Positions 36,034-47,474 of a DNA stretch of 64,000 bases are shown in pieces. Under the pieces are notes generated by a model. It had not been told where the DNA came from. It searched no databases and saw nothing but the letters and a program-made list of their open reading frames with translations. The translations under genes and the position numbers were made by a program. This stretch comes from an uncultured Pelagibacteraceae bacterium (lineage in GTDB: Bacteria > Pseudomonadota > Alphaproteobacteria > Pelagibacterales > Pelagibacteraceae), in assembly GCA_902551755.1 (NCBI GenBank), contig CACDEB010000003.1, positions 1-64,000 on the forward strand, in the 5' to 3' direction. The stretch's first letter is position 1; every line of letters starts with the position of its first letter.

Positions 36034-37149
36034 ATGAGTAATTGTTTTATAATATTAGCTGCTGGAAAAAGTAATAGATTTATTTCCAAAATACCAAAAC
36101 CATACATTAGATATAAGGGTGATATACTAATTAATCATTCTATAAATAAGGCAATTTTATCAAAAAAATTCTCAAAAATCGTTGTTGCAATCAACAAAGG
36201 TCACAAAAAATACATAAAAAAATTGAATAAAAACAAAGTTCATTTTATAGAGGGAGGAAAATCTAGAGCTGATTCTTCTAGGTTATCTTTAAAGTATCTG
36301 TCCAAATTTAAGCCCAAATATGTGTTGATACATGATGCTGCAAGACCAAACTTTTCAATAAAATTGATAAATGAACTCTTCAAAAATCTTAAAAAATTTG
36401 ATGGCGTTGTCCCAGTTTTGAAGACTACAAGCTCTATAAAATTAATTGAAAATAAAAAAATTTTAAACTTAGATCGCAACAAGATTTTTTTATCACAAAC
36501 ACCACAAGCTTTTAATTTTAAAAAAATATTCAACCTTCAAAAAAAAAGAAATTCAAAAATAACTGATGATGCTTCATTATTTATAAATAATTCAAGAAAA
36601 ATTAAAATGGTAAAAGGTGAAGAGAAAAATATTAAAATTACAACTAAAAATGACATCAAAGAAAACTTAAAATATTATTTTGGTATAGGTTTTGATGTAC
36701 ATAGATTGGTAAAAAATAAAAGAATGTGCTTAGGTGGTCTCAAAATTAATTCGAAATTAGGAACATTAGGACACTCTGATGGTGATCCTGTTCTTCACGC
36801 AATTACCGACTCAATTCTTGGTGCTTGCAGAAAGGGTGATATAGGGCAAAAATTTTCAGATAAAGATAAAAGATTTAAAAATATAAGATCAACAATTTTA
36901 TTAAGGAAAGTTATCAAAGAAATGGAGAAAAGTGGATTTTTTATTAATAATTTAGATATAAATATAATAACTCAAACTCCAAAAATTAGTAAATATAAAA
37001 AAAGGATGATTTCGATGGTGTCTAAATTATGTAAAATTAAAAAGAATCAAATCAATATCAAAGGTAAAACAGCAGAGAAACTTGGTGTGATAGGAAAAGA
37101 AAAAGCTATTGCTTGTGAAGTGATATCTTCAGTTTTCAAATATGAATAA
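36034..37149 (+). CDS. ispDF: Bifunctional IspD/IspF, non-mevalonate isoprenoid synthesis
   Basis: 371-residue fusion. The N-terminal IspD (about 1-210) makes CDP-methylerythritol and shows FIILAAGKSNRF and VLIHDAARPN. The C-terminal IspF (about 215-371) forms the cyclic diphosphate and has GIGFDVHRL, LGHSDGDPVLHAITD and KGKTAEKLG. The fusion is common in alphaproteobacteria. The intermediate IspE is not in the window; Dxr, the preceding pathway step, is at 58932-60101. It overlaps pgpA by eight bases. Confidence 0.94.
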   Translation: MSNCFIILAAGKSNRFISKIPKPYIRYKGDILINHSINKAILSKKFSKIVVAINKGHKKYIKKLNKNKVHFIEGGKSRADSSRLSLKYLSKFKPKYVLIHDAARPNFSIKLINELFKNLKKFDGVVPVLKTTSSIKLIENKKILNLDRNKIFLSQTPQAFNFKKIFNLQKKRNSKITDDASLFINNSRKIKMVKGEEKNIKITTKNDIKENLKYYFGIGFDVHRLVKNKRMCLGGLKINSKLGTLGHSDGDPVLHAITDSILGACRKGDIGQKFSDKDKRFKNIRSTILLRKVIKEMEKSGFFINNLDINIITQTPKISKYKKRMISMVSKLCKIKKNQINIKGKTAEKLGVIGKEKAIACEVISSVFKYE

Positions 37150-37642
37150 AAAAATTGGAAAAATGATTGTTACGATGTTTGGTGTAGGTCATATAAAGTA
37201 TTTTCCAGGTACTTTTGCTTCTTTAATAACAGCTTCGATGTACTATATTTTCTATACGATTAAAATAAATTATTTTTTGTTAATATTTATTAACTTATTT
37301 TTATTTATTTACTCGGTTTGGATGATTAATAATTTGGAAGGTGAATTTGAAGAAATAGACTCAAAAGAAATCGTAATTGATGAATTTTTGGGTCAATCTA
37401 TACCAATTATCTTCTTTTATATAATTTTTTATGAAGGATTTGTATCAACAAAATTTTTTTTTATAATTGTTTTTTTATCTTTCATTGGATTTCGTTTTTT
37501 TGATATTTTAAAACCTTTCCCAATTAATTATGTAGATAAGAACATGAAAAATGGTTTTGGTGTTATTTTAGATGATCTTATAGCAGGTTTCTTCACGCTA
37601 ATAGTGTTATATATCTGTATAATTTTTTATGGTCAAATTTAG
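37142..37642 (+). CDS. pgpA: Phosphatidylglycerophosphatase A
   Basis: 166-residue membrane enzyme that dephosphorylates phosphatidylglycerophosphate to phosphatidylglycerol. The family blocks are GVGHIKYFPGTFASL (19-33), KEIVIDEFLGQ and RFFDILKPFPINYVDK, followed by GFGVILDDLIAGFF; acidic D/E residues that bind metal are in place. Four hydrophobic helices. Overlaps on both sides with ispDF and the CinA-type gene indicate one operon. Confidence 0.92.
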   Translation: MNKKIGKMIVTMFGVGHIKYFPGTFASLITASMYYIFYTIKINYFLLIFINLFLFIYSVWMINNLEGEFEEIDSKEIVIDEFLGQSIPIIFFYIIFYEGFVSTKFFFIIVFLSFIGFRFFDILKPFPINYVDKNMKNGFGVILDDLIAGFFTLIVLYICIIFYGQI

Positions 37643-38099
37643 TAAATTAATAAAGAAATTAAAAAAGAAAAAATTAAAGATTAGTTTTGCTGAATCTTGT
37701 ACTGGTGGATTACTCGCTCAATCTATAACCTCGATAAGTGGAGCTTCAAAGGTATTTAATTTAAGTGTTGTCACTTATTCAAATAACTCGAAAAGTTCTA
37801 TTCTTAATGTGCCAAAAAAAATAATTAATAAATTTGGAGCTGTAAGTGAAGAATGCTGCCTTAGTATGGTAAAAAATTTAGCAAAAATAAGCAAAAGTCA
37901 AATTAATGTGTCTATTACTGGAATAGCTGGACCTAAGGGTGGTTCTAAGTTTAAACCGGTGGGGCTTGTTTTCATTGGAATTAAATATAAAGGTAGAAAC
38001 AATATTTATAAATATTTGTTTGCAAATAAAACAAGAAGATCTATTCAAAATGCAAGTGCAAAAGCCGTGGTAGATAATTTACTAAACCTTATTAAATAA
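37629..38099 (+). CDS. pncC: Nicotinamide-nucleotide amidase, CinA C-terminal domain type
   Basis: 156 residues equal to the C-terminal domain of CinA, without the N-terminal molybdopterin-like domain. Conserved text: SFAESCTGGLLAQSI, VVTYSN, VSITGIAGPKGGS, KPVGLVFIG. This domain deamidates NMN to nicotinic acid mononucleotide, recycling NAD breakdown products. It overlaps pgpA by 14 bases and the convergent ratA gene by 18 bases at their 3' ends. Confidence 0.9.
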   Translation: MVKFSKLIKKLKKKKLKISFAESCTGGLLAQSITSISGASKVFNLSVVTYSNNSKSSILNVPKKIINKFGAVSEECCLSMVKNLAKISKSQINVSITGIAGPKGGSKFKPVGLVFIGIKYKGRNNIYKYLFANKTRRSIQNASAKAVVDNLLNLIK

Positions 38100-38531
38100 T
38101 TTCTCTGCCCTACTTTGGAACGCGTCAGCAATTTTATCGAGACCGTATTTAAATGATTTATTCATGAAAATATTTAAGAATTTATTTTTTAATTCAAAAT
38201 CCAGATCAAAAGTTACCTCTGTAAAATTCTCTTTTTGATCAAATTTCCACTTATTTTCTAAATATTTTAAAGGTCCTTCAATATTTTTTACGTAAATAAT
38301 ACTCTCCTTTTTGTCAAATTTAACATCACTCTTATAAGTGTCTTTAAAAGGACCTTTGCCGATTGTTAAGTCAGCCTCGATATATTGGAAATTACCCACA
38401 GACTCATCTTTATATATGTGGGCATTTAAACAATATGGAATAAATTTTGGGTATTCTTCAATATTGAGAACAAGATCGATTAAATCTTTTTTGGAACAAT
38501 TAATGTTTCTCTTTATTGATGCTTTTGGCAT
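38082..38531 (-). CDS. ratA: RatA/Coq10-type START-domain protein
   Basis: 149-residue polyketide-cyclase/dehydrase fold. It has the typical opening [22 protein letters not shown] and the central blocks [15 protein letters not shown] and FEL-type C-terminal helix. Family members bind ubiquinone and assist respiration (Coq10), or are called RatA after a reported effect on ribosome association; quinone binding is the safer reading. Its start lies 32 bases inside the lipA end, and it is commonly next to lipA in alphaproteobacteria. Confidence 0.83.
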   Translation of the reverse strand: MPKASIKRNINCSKKDLIDLVLNIEEYPKFIPYCLNAHIYKDESVGNFQYIEADLTIGKGPFKDTYKSDVKFDKKESIIYVKNIEGPLKYLENKWKFDQKENFTEVTFDLDFELKNKFLNIFMNKSFKYGLDKIADAFQSRAEKLFNKV

Positions 38532-39450
38532 TAGAAGTTATTCTATTTTTTTTCAATTTAGCAAAGTCTTCGTCTGCATGATAAGACGATCTTGTTAGTG
38601 GAGACGAAGATACTAATAGAAAACCTTTTGCTTTGGCGATAACTTCTAAATCTTTAAATTCACTTGGATCATAGTATCGTTGAAGTGGAAAGTGCTTAAC
38701 AGATGGTTGTAAATATTGTCCGATTGTTAAGAAATCAACATTAGCAGATCTTAAATCGTCCATAACTTGTAAAATTTCATCCTTTGTTTCACCCATACCA
38801 ACCATTATTCCAGACTTGGTAAAAGTTTCCTGATTTATTTGTTTAGCGTTTTTTAATAGTTCAAGAGATGAAAAATATCTAGATCCAGGTCTTACCTTTA
38901 AGTATAAACTTGGAACTGTTTCGATATTATGATTAAAAACATCTGGCATTGCATCCAAAACTCTTTTGTAAGCATCACCTTTTCTCAAAAAATCAGGAGT
39001 TAAAACTTCAATTGTTGTTTCTGGATTAGCTTCTCTGGTAGACTTAATAGTTTCATAAAAATGATTTGAGCCACCATCTTTGAGATCATCTCTATCAACA
39101 GAGGTAATTACTACATGACGTAAGTTTAATCTTTTCACCGCCAAGGCTATTTTTTTTGGTTCGAAAGGATCCAATTTTTCTGGTCTTCCAGTTTTGACAT
39201 CGCAAAATGCACAGGCCCTTGTACAAGTGTCTCCCATAATCATAAAAGTTGCATGTCTTTTGCTCCAACATTCGGTAATGTTCGGACAATTTGCTTCCTC
39301 ACAAACTGTGACTAATTTTTGTTGGTTGACTATACTTTTTGTAAGAAAAAATTCTTTACTGTTTAAAAGTTTTGACTTAATCCAAGCTGGTTTTTTTTTG
39401 ATTGGATTAATTTGATTTTTTTGTTTTTCTGGATGTCTTACTTTATTCAT
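38500..39450 (-). CDS. lipA: Lipoyl synthase
   Basis: 316-residue radical SAM enzyme that inserts two sulfurs into octanoyl groups on 2-oxoacid dehydrogenases and the glycine cleavage system. The auxiliary cluster cysteines are in [13 protein letters not shown] and the radical SAM motif is CTRACAFC. The C-terminal serine of the family is in [12 protein letters not shown]. The ATG at 39450 is chosen because it overlaps the ftsB stop and gives the usual length; an ATG 14 codons upstream lies inside ftsB. Confidence 0.95.
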   Translation of the reverse strand: MNKVRHPEKQKNQINPIKKKPAWIKSKLLNSKEFFLTKSIVNQQKLVTVCEEANCPNITECWSKRHATFMIMGDTCTRACAFCDVKTGRPEKLDPFEPKKIALAVKRLNLRHVVITSVDRDDLKDGGSNHFYETIKSTREANPETTIEVLTPDFLRKGDAYKRVLDAMPDVFNHNIETVPSLYLKVRPGSRYFSSLELLKNAKQINQETFTKSGIMVGMGETKDEILQVMDDLRSANVDFLTIGQYLQPSVKHFPLQRYYDPSEFKDLEVIAKAKGFLLVSSSPLTRSSYHADEDFAKLKKNRITSNAKSINKEKH

Positions 39451-39739
39451 TTTCAATAATATAGGTTTTCTCACCCTTTTTTCCAACGACAAATTTGTCC
39501 CTTATTAAAATTTCAAGGTAATCTTTGTCCAAATTCTCACCAATAAGACTATTAATTTTTTTCACTTTTGTTATTTCAATAGTAAAAAAATTTTTTTTCT
39601 CTAGAAGATTTTTAAATTGATCTTTCTTATCTAGATACGCAAATAGACCTCTATTACCCCCAAGTAAATTTAAAGAAAAATAAATAATAAGTATTATTGG
39701 AAATATGAGTATAAAATTTTTTTTAAAAGTATTTATCAT
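39443..39739 (-). CDS. ftsB: Cell division protein FtsB (septum formation initiator, DivIC family)
   Basis: 98-residue single-pass membrane protein: a short cytoplasmic tail, one helix (about 9-26) and a periplasmic coiled-coil region ending in [21 protein letters not shown], the family's conserved end. The residue [10 protein letters not shown] after the helix matches alphaproteobacterial FtsB. It is placed between eno and lipA, as is usual after enolase, though the pyruvate dehydrogenase genes that often follow it are not here. Confidence 0.85.
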   Translation of the reverse strand: MINTFKKNFILIFPIILIIYFSLNLLGGNRGLFAYLDKKDQFKNLLEKKNFFTIEITKVKKINSLIGENLDKDYLEILIRDKFVVGKKGEKTYIIENE

Positions 39740-40992
39740 TTCAATTTAGCCATATTTTTGCTTTTTATAAGGTCATTTTCTATTCTCAACAACTGATTAA
39801 ATTTTGCAACCCTTTCTGATCTACATAATGAGCCGGTTTTTATTTGATTTGAATTAGTTCCAACTGCTAAATCAGATATAAACGTATCTTCTGAGTCGCC
39901 TGATCTATGAGAAATGATAGTCGTATAACCTATATTTTGGGCAAATTTTATAACCTCTAAAGTTTCAGAAACTGTACCTATTTGATTCAACTTAATCAAA
40001 ATAGAATTCGATGATTGATATAAAAAACCCTTTTTTAATCTTTGCAGATTTGTTACATAAAGATCATCACCTACTATCTGTATTTTTTTTTCTTTTTTAT
40101 GTAAATCAGACCACGATTTCCAATCGTTTTCTGCGAAAGGATCCTCAATAGATTTTATTTTAAATCTTTTAATAATTTTTGAGTAGAATGATATTGTATC
40201 TTTGTATGAGATATATTTTTTTGAGTCTATTGCATATTTGTTATTTTTAAAAAGTTCATTTGCAGCAACATCTAGACATATTGATACATCTTTTCCGTTA
40301 ACAAAACCTGCATTTTTTATAGCGTTTGAGATTAATTTTAATGCCTCCTCATTTTTTGATATCATTGGAGCAAAACCACCTTCATCTCCAACAGATGTAG
40401 ATAAATTTTTACTGATAAGTAATTTTTTCAAGTTTTGTATTACTAAAAAACAAATATTCATTGCCTCGCTAAAATTCTTAGCTTTATCGGGTCTAATCAT
40501 AAATTCTTGAATTTTTAAACCATTGTTAGCATGAGCACCCCCATTGATGATATTCATAAGGGGAAAGGGTAATTTAAAATTTTTTTTAATCAAAAAGTTC
40601 TTATACAATGGTATTTTTTTCAATTTTGCCGATAATTTTTTCACCGCAATAGATACAGACAAAATTGCATTTGCACCTAGTTTATTTTTTTGCTTTGTTC
40701 CATCTAATCTTATAAGAATTGAGTCAATTAATTCTTGATTGTGAACATTTTTATTTAGAATTTTTTTTGAAATTATCTTATTAACTTTTGATACAGCAGA
40801 AAAAACACTTTTTCCTAAATATTTTTTATTTTTGACATCTCTTTTTTCAAATGCCTCATATGAACCAGTCGACGCGCCTGAAGGGCAAATAGCTTTTGAA
40901 GAAACTTTCCCACAAAAGATTTCTGTTTCGATTGTCGGTATACCCCTACTATCAAATACTTGCCTTGAAACTACTTTTGTAATTTTTGACAT
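39736..40992 (-). CDS. eno: Enolase
   Basis: 418-residue glycolytic enzyme converting 2-phosphoglycerate to phosphoenolpyruvate. Visible active-site regions: SGASTGSYEAFE, NIINGGAHANNGLKIQEFMI, GDEGGFAP, IEDPFAENDW, GDDLYVTN, IKLNQIGT and SHRSGDSEDTFI. These include the metal ligands D and E and the catalytic lysine and glutamate. Overlaps ftsB by four bases. Confidence 0.97.
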   Translation of the reverse strand: MSKITKVVSRQVFDSRGIPTIETEIFCGKVSSKAICPSGASTGSYEAFEKRDVKNKKYLGKSVFSAVSKVNKIISKKILNKNVHNQELIDSILIRLDGTKQKNKLGANAILSVSIAVKKLSAKLKKIPLYKNFLIKKNFKLPFPLMNIINGGAHANNGLKIQEFMIRPDKAKNFSEAMNICFLVIQNLKKLLISKNLSTSVGDEGGFAPMISKNEEALKLISNAIKNAGFVNGKDVSICLDVAANELFKNNKYAIDSKKYISYKDTISFYSKIIKRFKIKSIEDPFAENDWKSWSDLHKKEKKIQIVGDDLYVTNLQRLKKGFLYQSSNSILIKLNQIGTVSETLEVIKFAQNIGYTTIISHRSGDSEDTFISDLAVGTNSNQIKTGSLCRSERVAKFNQLLRIENDLIKSKNMAKLK

Positions 40993-41003
40993 TAAATTAT
41001 AAT

Positions 41004-41827
41004 TTAGTTTTTAATTAGTTTATCAATCTCAAGCAATTTATTTACCAAACTGTCCATTTCATTTAATGGAACCATATTTGGACCATCAGAAGGAGCATTA
41101 TCTGGATCTTGATGTGTTTCAATAAAAACAGCAGCTATTCCAACAGCGACTGCAGCCCTAGATAAGTGTGAAACAAATTTTCTTTCACCCCCACTTTTAT
41201 CACCCATTCCTCCTGGTTGTTGGACTGAGTGGGTTGCATCGAAAACTATAGGATATCCTGTTTGTGCCATTATTGGTATTGATCTCATGTCAGACACCAA
41301 TGTATTATAACCAAAACTCGCTCCTCTTTCCGTAATTAAGATATTGCTATTTCCAGTATCTGATATTTTCTTTACTACATTTGACATATCCCATGGGGCA
41401 AGAAATTGACCTTTTTTTACATTAATAACCTTGCTTGTTTTAGCGGCAGCTACTAACAAGTCAGTTTGTCTGCATAAAAAAGCTGGAATTTGAAGGACAT
41501 CAACATGATCCGCAACAATAGAACATTGTTCTGTATTATGAATGTCAGTAAGAACTGGAACATTTATTTGTTTTTTAATTTTATCAAATATTGGTAAAGA
41601 TTTTTCTAAACCAACACCTCTTTTACCTTTAAGACTAGTTCTGTTAGCTTTGTCAAAAGATGTTTTGTAAATAAAACCTATATTATATTTTTTAGAAATT
41701 TCTGATATTTTTCCCGCCATATCAAGAGCATGCTGCTCGTTCTCAAGTTGACAAGGTCCTGCAATTAAACATATCTTTTCTTGATTTGAAATTTTTACTC
41801 CATCACAATTTACTGTAATATTTTTCA

Positions 41828-41828
<1 letters not shown>
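41004..41828 (-). CDS. kdsA: 3-deoxy-D-manno-octulosonate 8-phosphate synthase
   Basis: 274-residue KDO-8-phosphate synthase, condensing arabinose 5-phosphate with phosphoenolpyruvate for the lipopolysaccharide core. Key text: LIAGPCQLEN, FIYKTSFDKANRTS, VPVLTDIHNTEQC, QIPAFLCRQTDLLVAA, FDATHSVQQPGG. The PEP it uses is supplied by the neighbouring enolase. Its start overlaps the pyrG stop by one base. Shows that the cell makes KDO-containing lipopolysaccharide together with the lpx genes further on. Confidence 0.95.
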
Positions 41829-43453
<1,625 letters not shown>

Positions 43454-43484
43454 TTATAAGCTTTTTTTCGTAAAAATAAAAGAA

Positions 43485-43790
43485 CTAATTATTGTTATCT
43501 GGTATTTTTGGTGCGTCTTTATCTGAATTTTCGTCCACTGTATCAATTAATGATTTTTCAGGACTTAATTTTTGATTCGATAAAATAGTCAGGCCTAAAC
43601 TACAAATTATAAATAATGTTGCTACAATAGCTGTACTTTTGGTCAAAAAATTGCCTGCAGTTTTAGAAAACATATAACTTTCTTGTGATACACCAATTCC
43701 TAATGCGCCACCCTCTGATTTTTGAAATAAAACAAGAATTACTAAAATAATAGCAAGTACAATGTTTATTGTTAGCAAAATATTTTCCAT
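43485..43790 (-). CDS. secG: Protein translocase subunit SecG
   Basis: 101-residue SecYEG subunit with two helices (about 4-24 and 53-73) joined by the conserved loop VLFQKSEGGALGIGVSQ. A polar, acidic C-terminal tail of about 25 residues follows. Its location between tpiA and pyrG is the normal one in alphaproteobacteria. It lies five bases after tpiA. Confidence 0.9.
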   Translation of the reverse strand: MENILLTINIVLAIILVILVLFQKSEGGALGIGVSQESYMFSKTAGNFLTKSTAIVATLFIICSLGLTILSNQKLSPEKSLIDTVDENSDKDAPKIPDNNN

Positions 43791-43795
43791 GGGGA

Positions 43796-44536
43796 CTAAT
43801 TATACGTTTTTTTTACTATATCAATAAATTTTTTGGAGTTTTGTGAAGCTCCACCGATTAAAAAACCATCAAGGTTAGTTATTTTTTTTAAATTTGTTAT
43901 ATTTTCAGGATTTACAGATCCACCGTATAAAATTTTTGGTAATTTATCCTTAAATTTTTTTTTAATGAATTCAACTGTTTGCTCAAGTTCATCTATTTTG
44001 GGAATTTTTCCAGTACCAATTGACCAAACTGGCTCATAAGCAACAAATATATTAGATTTTTTTTTTATCTGTTTTAAACCAAGTTTAATTTGTTTTGATA
44101 AAATTGATTTTGTTTTTTTTCTCTTTTTTTCAGCCAAAGTTTCGCCAATACAAAAAATAACTTTTAATTTTGATTTAATAGCGCTTTTAATTTTGAGATT
44201 TATAAGTTTGTCTGTTTCGCCTTTTTGCCTGTTTTCAGAATGACCTAAAATTACATAATTGGCGCCAGAGCTTTTAAGCATTTTTGAATTTACAAAACCT
44301 GTATGTGAACCATAATCTTTACTCTCATGACAATTTTGACCTCCGATATCTATTAAACAATTTTCGAACTTTTTCAAAAAGGAAGAAATTAAAGTATATG
44401 GAGGACAATAAATTAATCTTCCTTTCTTAATTTCTTTAGATTTTGAAAATTTAATAACTTTATCCAATGTATTTAATGATTTTAAATTTCCATACATCTT
44501 CCAATTAGCAATGAAATACATAATTTTGTTTGTCAT
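43796..44536 (-). CDS. tpiA: Triosephosphate isomerase
   Basis: 246-residue glycolytic barrel enzyme. Catalytic residues are visible: the lysine in IANWKMYG, the histidine in VILGHSENRQ and the glutamate in VAYEPVWSIGTGK; the phosphate loop is ILYGGSVNPEN. The ATG at 44536 has a good ribosome site (AAGGAA). The start is 56 bases from the divergent ppiD-like gene. Confidence 0.95.
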   Translation of the reverse strand: MTNKIMYFIANWKMYGNLKSLNTLDKVIKFSKSKEIKKGRLIYCPPYTLISSFLKKFENCLIDIGGQNCHESKDYGSHTGFVNSKMLKSSGANYVILGHSENRQKGETDKLINLKIKSAIKSKLKVIFCIGETLAEKKRKKTKSILSKQIKLGLKQIKKKSNIFVAYEPVWSIGTGKIPKIDELEQTVEFIKKKFKDKLPKILYGGSVNPENITNLKKITNLDGFLIGGASQNSKKFIDIVKKTYN

Positions 44537-44592
44537 AATTCCTTTTTTAATCTATAGATTTGTTTTTATAGATCAATAAATAATCATATATA

Positions 44593-46020
44593 ATGTTAAA
44601 TAAGTTAAAAAATTTCTCGAAAAGTAAACTTGGAGCAGTCGTGGTATTTATCGTTGCCTTGCCTTTTGTATTTTTTGGGATGGGTAGTGTTTTTCAAAAT
44701 AAGGACACAAATAACATTGCTAAAATTGACAATTATAACATTTCAACTAAAAATTTTACTAATCATATAAGTTCTTTAGGTATTAGTTCTGAGGTGATAA
44801 GAAATAATTTAGATCAAAATATTTTAGAAGAAATATTAAGTGATTTACTAGCTAAAAAATTTATTGAATTAGAAATAGATTATTATGATTTATCAATTTC
44901 AGATAAGCAATTAGTTAGAATTATCAAGAAAAATAAAAATTTTTTAGATGAAAAATCCAAATTTGATAGAATTAAATATGAAAAGTTTCTAATCGAAAAT
45001 AATATTAATTCCTCAGATTTTGAAAAAAGGTTAAAAAATAGAGAATTAGAAAAAAAACTTTTTTTTCTCTTAAATGGAGGTATCAATACTCCAGAATTTA
45101 TCGTGAAAAAATACTACGAATATGAAAATAGTAAAATTGATTTAAGGTTTATTAACCTTGATAATTTTTATAAAAAAAAGAGTCAATTTTCTGAATCAGA
45201 AATCGCAAATTATATTGAAAATAATAATGTCAGTTTACAACGAGATTTTATAGATTTTGATTATGTAAAAATAACACCTAAAAACTTAATTGGTGCAAAT
45301 GAATATAGCGAAACATTTTTCTCAGAAGTTGATAAAATTGAAAATAATATCTCCAATTTTTCAGATCTCAAAAATCTTTTAAATAATTATGAAAATATAA
45401 ATATTGAAAAAAAAATAAATTATACACTTGTTAATAATGACGATCCTTTTAAAGAGGTGTATGACAATAGATTTGATAATGATATTCAGATTATGGATAA
45501 AAATGACTATATTCTTCTATTTCAAATCAAGAATATTGAAAATAAAATTCCAGAAATAACAGATAAAAATTTTAAAAACTTTATTTTAACATCATTGGTT
45601 GAGAAAGAAAAGTTTGATTATAACAAAAAAATTTTTGATAAAATAAGTGCCAATAAATTTTCAGATACTGATTTTGAAAATATTAGTAGTGATAAATCCT
45701 TATTCAAAAATATTCAGTTAAACTCCGTAAAGGATAATAATTTTTTTGAAATCAATTCAATTGAATATATTTATTCACTTCCTGAAAAAAGTTTCCTATT
45801 AGCCTCTGACGAAAAAGGCAAAATATACTTAGCTAAAATAGATAAGATTAAAACACAAAATGATGATAATAAAAAAAAAGATTTTGATACTTATTACAGT
45901 AAAACCTATGAAAAATTAAAGAGTGATGTTTTTTCTACTTATGATTTATACTTAAATAAAAAATATAATGTAAAAATTTATTCAAGGACAATCGAAAGAT
46001 TAAGAAACTATTTTAAATGA
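44593..46020 (+). CDS. PpiD-like periplasmic chaperone without a recognisable isomerase domain
   Basis: 475-residue membrane-anchored protein. One N-terminal helix (about 15-34) is followed by a SurA-N-type helical domain (about 35-190), which includes the PpiD-like opening SKLGAVVVFIVALPFVFFGMGS. The central parvulin domain that PpiD normally carries is not seen: no HIL-type motif and about 150 residues too few. I read it as a chaperone for exported proteins that has lost isomerase activity. It overlaps trpE by four bases, as the family member upstream of trpE does in other alphaproteobacteria. Confidence 0.75.
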   Translation: MLNKLKNFSKSKLGAVVVFIVALPFVFFGMGSVFQNKDTNNIAKIDNYNISTKNFTNHISSLGISSEVIRNNLDQNILEEILSDLLAKKFIELEIDYYDLSISDKQLVRIIKKNKNFLDEKSKFDRIKYEKFLIENNINSSDFEKRLKNRELEKKLFFLLNGGINTPEFIVKKYYEYENSKIDLRFINLDNFYKKKSQFSESEIANYIENNNVSLQRDFIDFDYVKITPKNLIGANEYSETFFSEVDKIENNISNFSDLKNLLNNYENINIEKKINYTLVNNDDPFKEVYDNRFDNDIQIMDKNDYILLFQIKNIENKIPEITDKNFKNFILTSLVEKEKFDYNKKIFDKISANKFSDTDFENISSDKSLFKNIQLNSVKDNNFFEINSIEYIYSLPEKSFLLASDEKGKIYLAKIDKIKTQNDDNKKKDFDTYYSKTYEKLKSDVFSTYDLYLNKKYNVKIYSRTIERLRNYFK

Positions 46021-47474
46021 AACTAAATGTAAGTCTAAAAGAATTTAAAAAAAAACATAACCAAAAAAAAAATCAAGTTATATACTATAAAATTAAATCC
46101 AAAAGTTCTTTTGAGATTGAAAATTTAATCAATAACTTTCTAGTAGATAAGAATAGTTTTATTTTTGAGTCTGTAGAAAAAGGTAAAATAAAAGGTAGAT
46201 ACACAATTTTTGGTAAAGATCCAGATAAAATATGGGAGTTCAATCAAAAAAAAATTTCTTCAATTATATCTGGAAGGAAAAAAATAATTAAAGGTGATCC
46301 AAAGATTATATTAAGTAAAATAATAGATGATTTTAAATTTAATATCCCATCTTCATTACCGCCTATGTGTAGTATGATAGCTGGATACTTTTCTTATGAT
46401 GCAATTAGATATATAGAAAAAATTAAAAATTCTTGTAAGAACGATCTTAAACTACCAGATATTAGATTGATTAGACCTACCACTCTAATAATACATGACA
46501 ATGTTAAAAAGGAAATTTTTTTCGTCAAAAATATTTTTTCTGATATTAAAATAAATAACGCAAAAAAAAAATATTTTGAAATACAAGATGAAATCAATAG
46601 CTTATTGATAGGTTCAAAAATTTCTAAATTTCAAAAGGATAACTCAAACAAAAAGTTTAGCGTTAAATCAAACATTTCTAAAAAAAAATTTTTCCAAATT
46701 GTAAACAAAGCCAAACAATATATAAAGAAAGGTGATATATTCCAGGTTGTTTTAAGCCAAAGATTTGAGTCAAAACTTACAAAAAAACCAATTGAAGTTT
46801 ATAAGAAATTAAGAGTTACTAATCCTTCACCGTTTATGTTTTTCTTTAATTTTAATGACTTTCAAATTATTGGAGCAAGTCCAGAAATATTGGTTAGATT
46901 AAGAAATAATGTAATTACTGTAAGACCGATTGCAGGAACAAGACCTAGGGGAAGAAATAATAAAGAGGATAATTTATTAAAAAAAGATTTAATCAATGAT
47001 AAAAAAGAATTGTCTGAACATCTTATGCTTCTCGACTTAGGCAGAAATGACGCTGGAAAAGTTTCGAAGATAAATACCATAAAAGTTACTGAAAAATTTA
47101 AAATTGAGAAATATTCACACGTTATGCATATCGTATCAAATGTGACAGGTCTCTATGATAAAAAATTTTCAAAATTTGAGACCTTAATGGCTGGATTTCC
47201 AGCAGGCACAGTTTCGGGAGCACCTAAAATAAGAGCGATGGAAATAATTGATGAACTTGAAAAGAATAGTAGAAAAATTTACGCAGGAGGGATTGGTTAC
47301 TTTTCTGCGAATGGAGATTTTGATACCTGTATAGCCCTTAGGACAGCAATAACAAAAAATAACAAATTTTATGTTCAGGCAGGGGCTGGAATTGTTGCCG
47401 ATAGCAAGCCAATAAATGAATATAATGAAACAATTAATAAAGCAAAAGCTTTAATAAAGTCTCTAGAAAAATGA
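46017..47474 (+). CDS. trpE: Anthranilate synthase component I
   Basis: 485-residue subunit making anthranilate from chorismate for tryptophan. The chorismate-binding domain has FQIIGASPEILVRL, VRPIAGTRPRG, LLDLGRNDAGKV and FPAGTVSGAPKIRAMEIIDEL. The N-terminal feedback region holds FIFESVEKGK at the place of the LLES tryptophan-binding motif. The start overlaps the ppiD-like gene, so there is no room for a trp leader peptide or attenuator. Four-base overlaps link it to trpG. Confidence 0.96.
   Translation: MKLNVSLKEFKKKHNQKKNQVIYYKIKSKSSFEIENLINNFLVDKNSFIFESVEKGKIKGRYTIFGKDPDKIWEFNQKKISSIISGRKKIIKGDPKIILSKIIDDFKFNIPSSLPPMCSMIAGYFSYDAIRYIEKIKNSCKNDLKLPDIRLIRPTTLIIHDNVKKEIFFVKNIFSDIKINNAKKKYFEIQDEINSLLIGSKISKFQKDNSNKKFSVKSNISKKKFFQIVNKAKQYIKKGDIFQVVLSQRFESKLTKKPIEVYKKLRVTNPSPFMFFFNFNDFQIIGASPEILVRLRNNVITVRPIAGTRPRGRNNKEDNLLKKDLINDKKELSEHLMLLDLGRNDAGKVSKINTIKVTEKFKIEKYSHVMHIVSNVTGLYDKKFSKFETLMAGFPAGTVSGAPKIRAMEIIDELEKNSRKIYAGGIGYFSANGDFDTCIALRTAITKNNKFYVQAGAGIVADSKPINEYNETINKAKALIKSLEK

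Noticed and set aside
45990-46080. trp leader peptide or attenuator before trpE
   Set aside because: trpE overlaps the preceding gene by four bases, so there is no leader space; no tryptophan-rich short frame is present.
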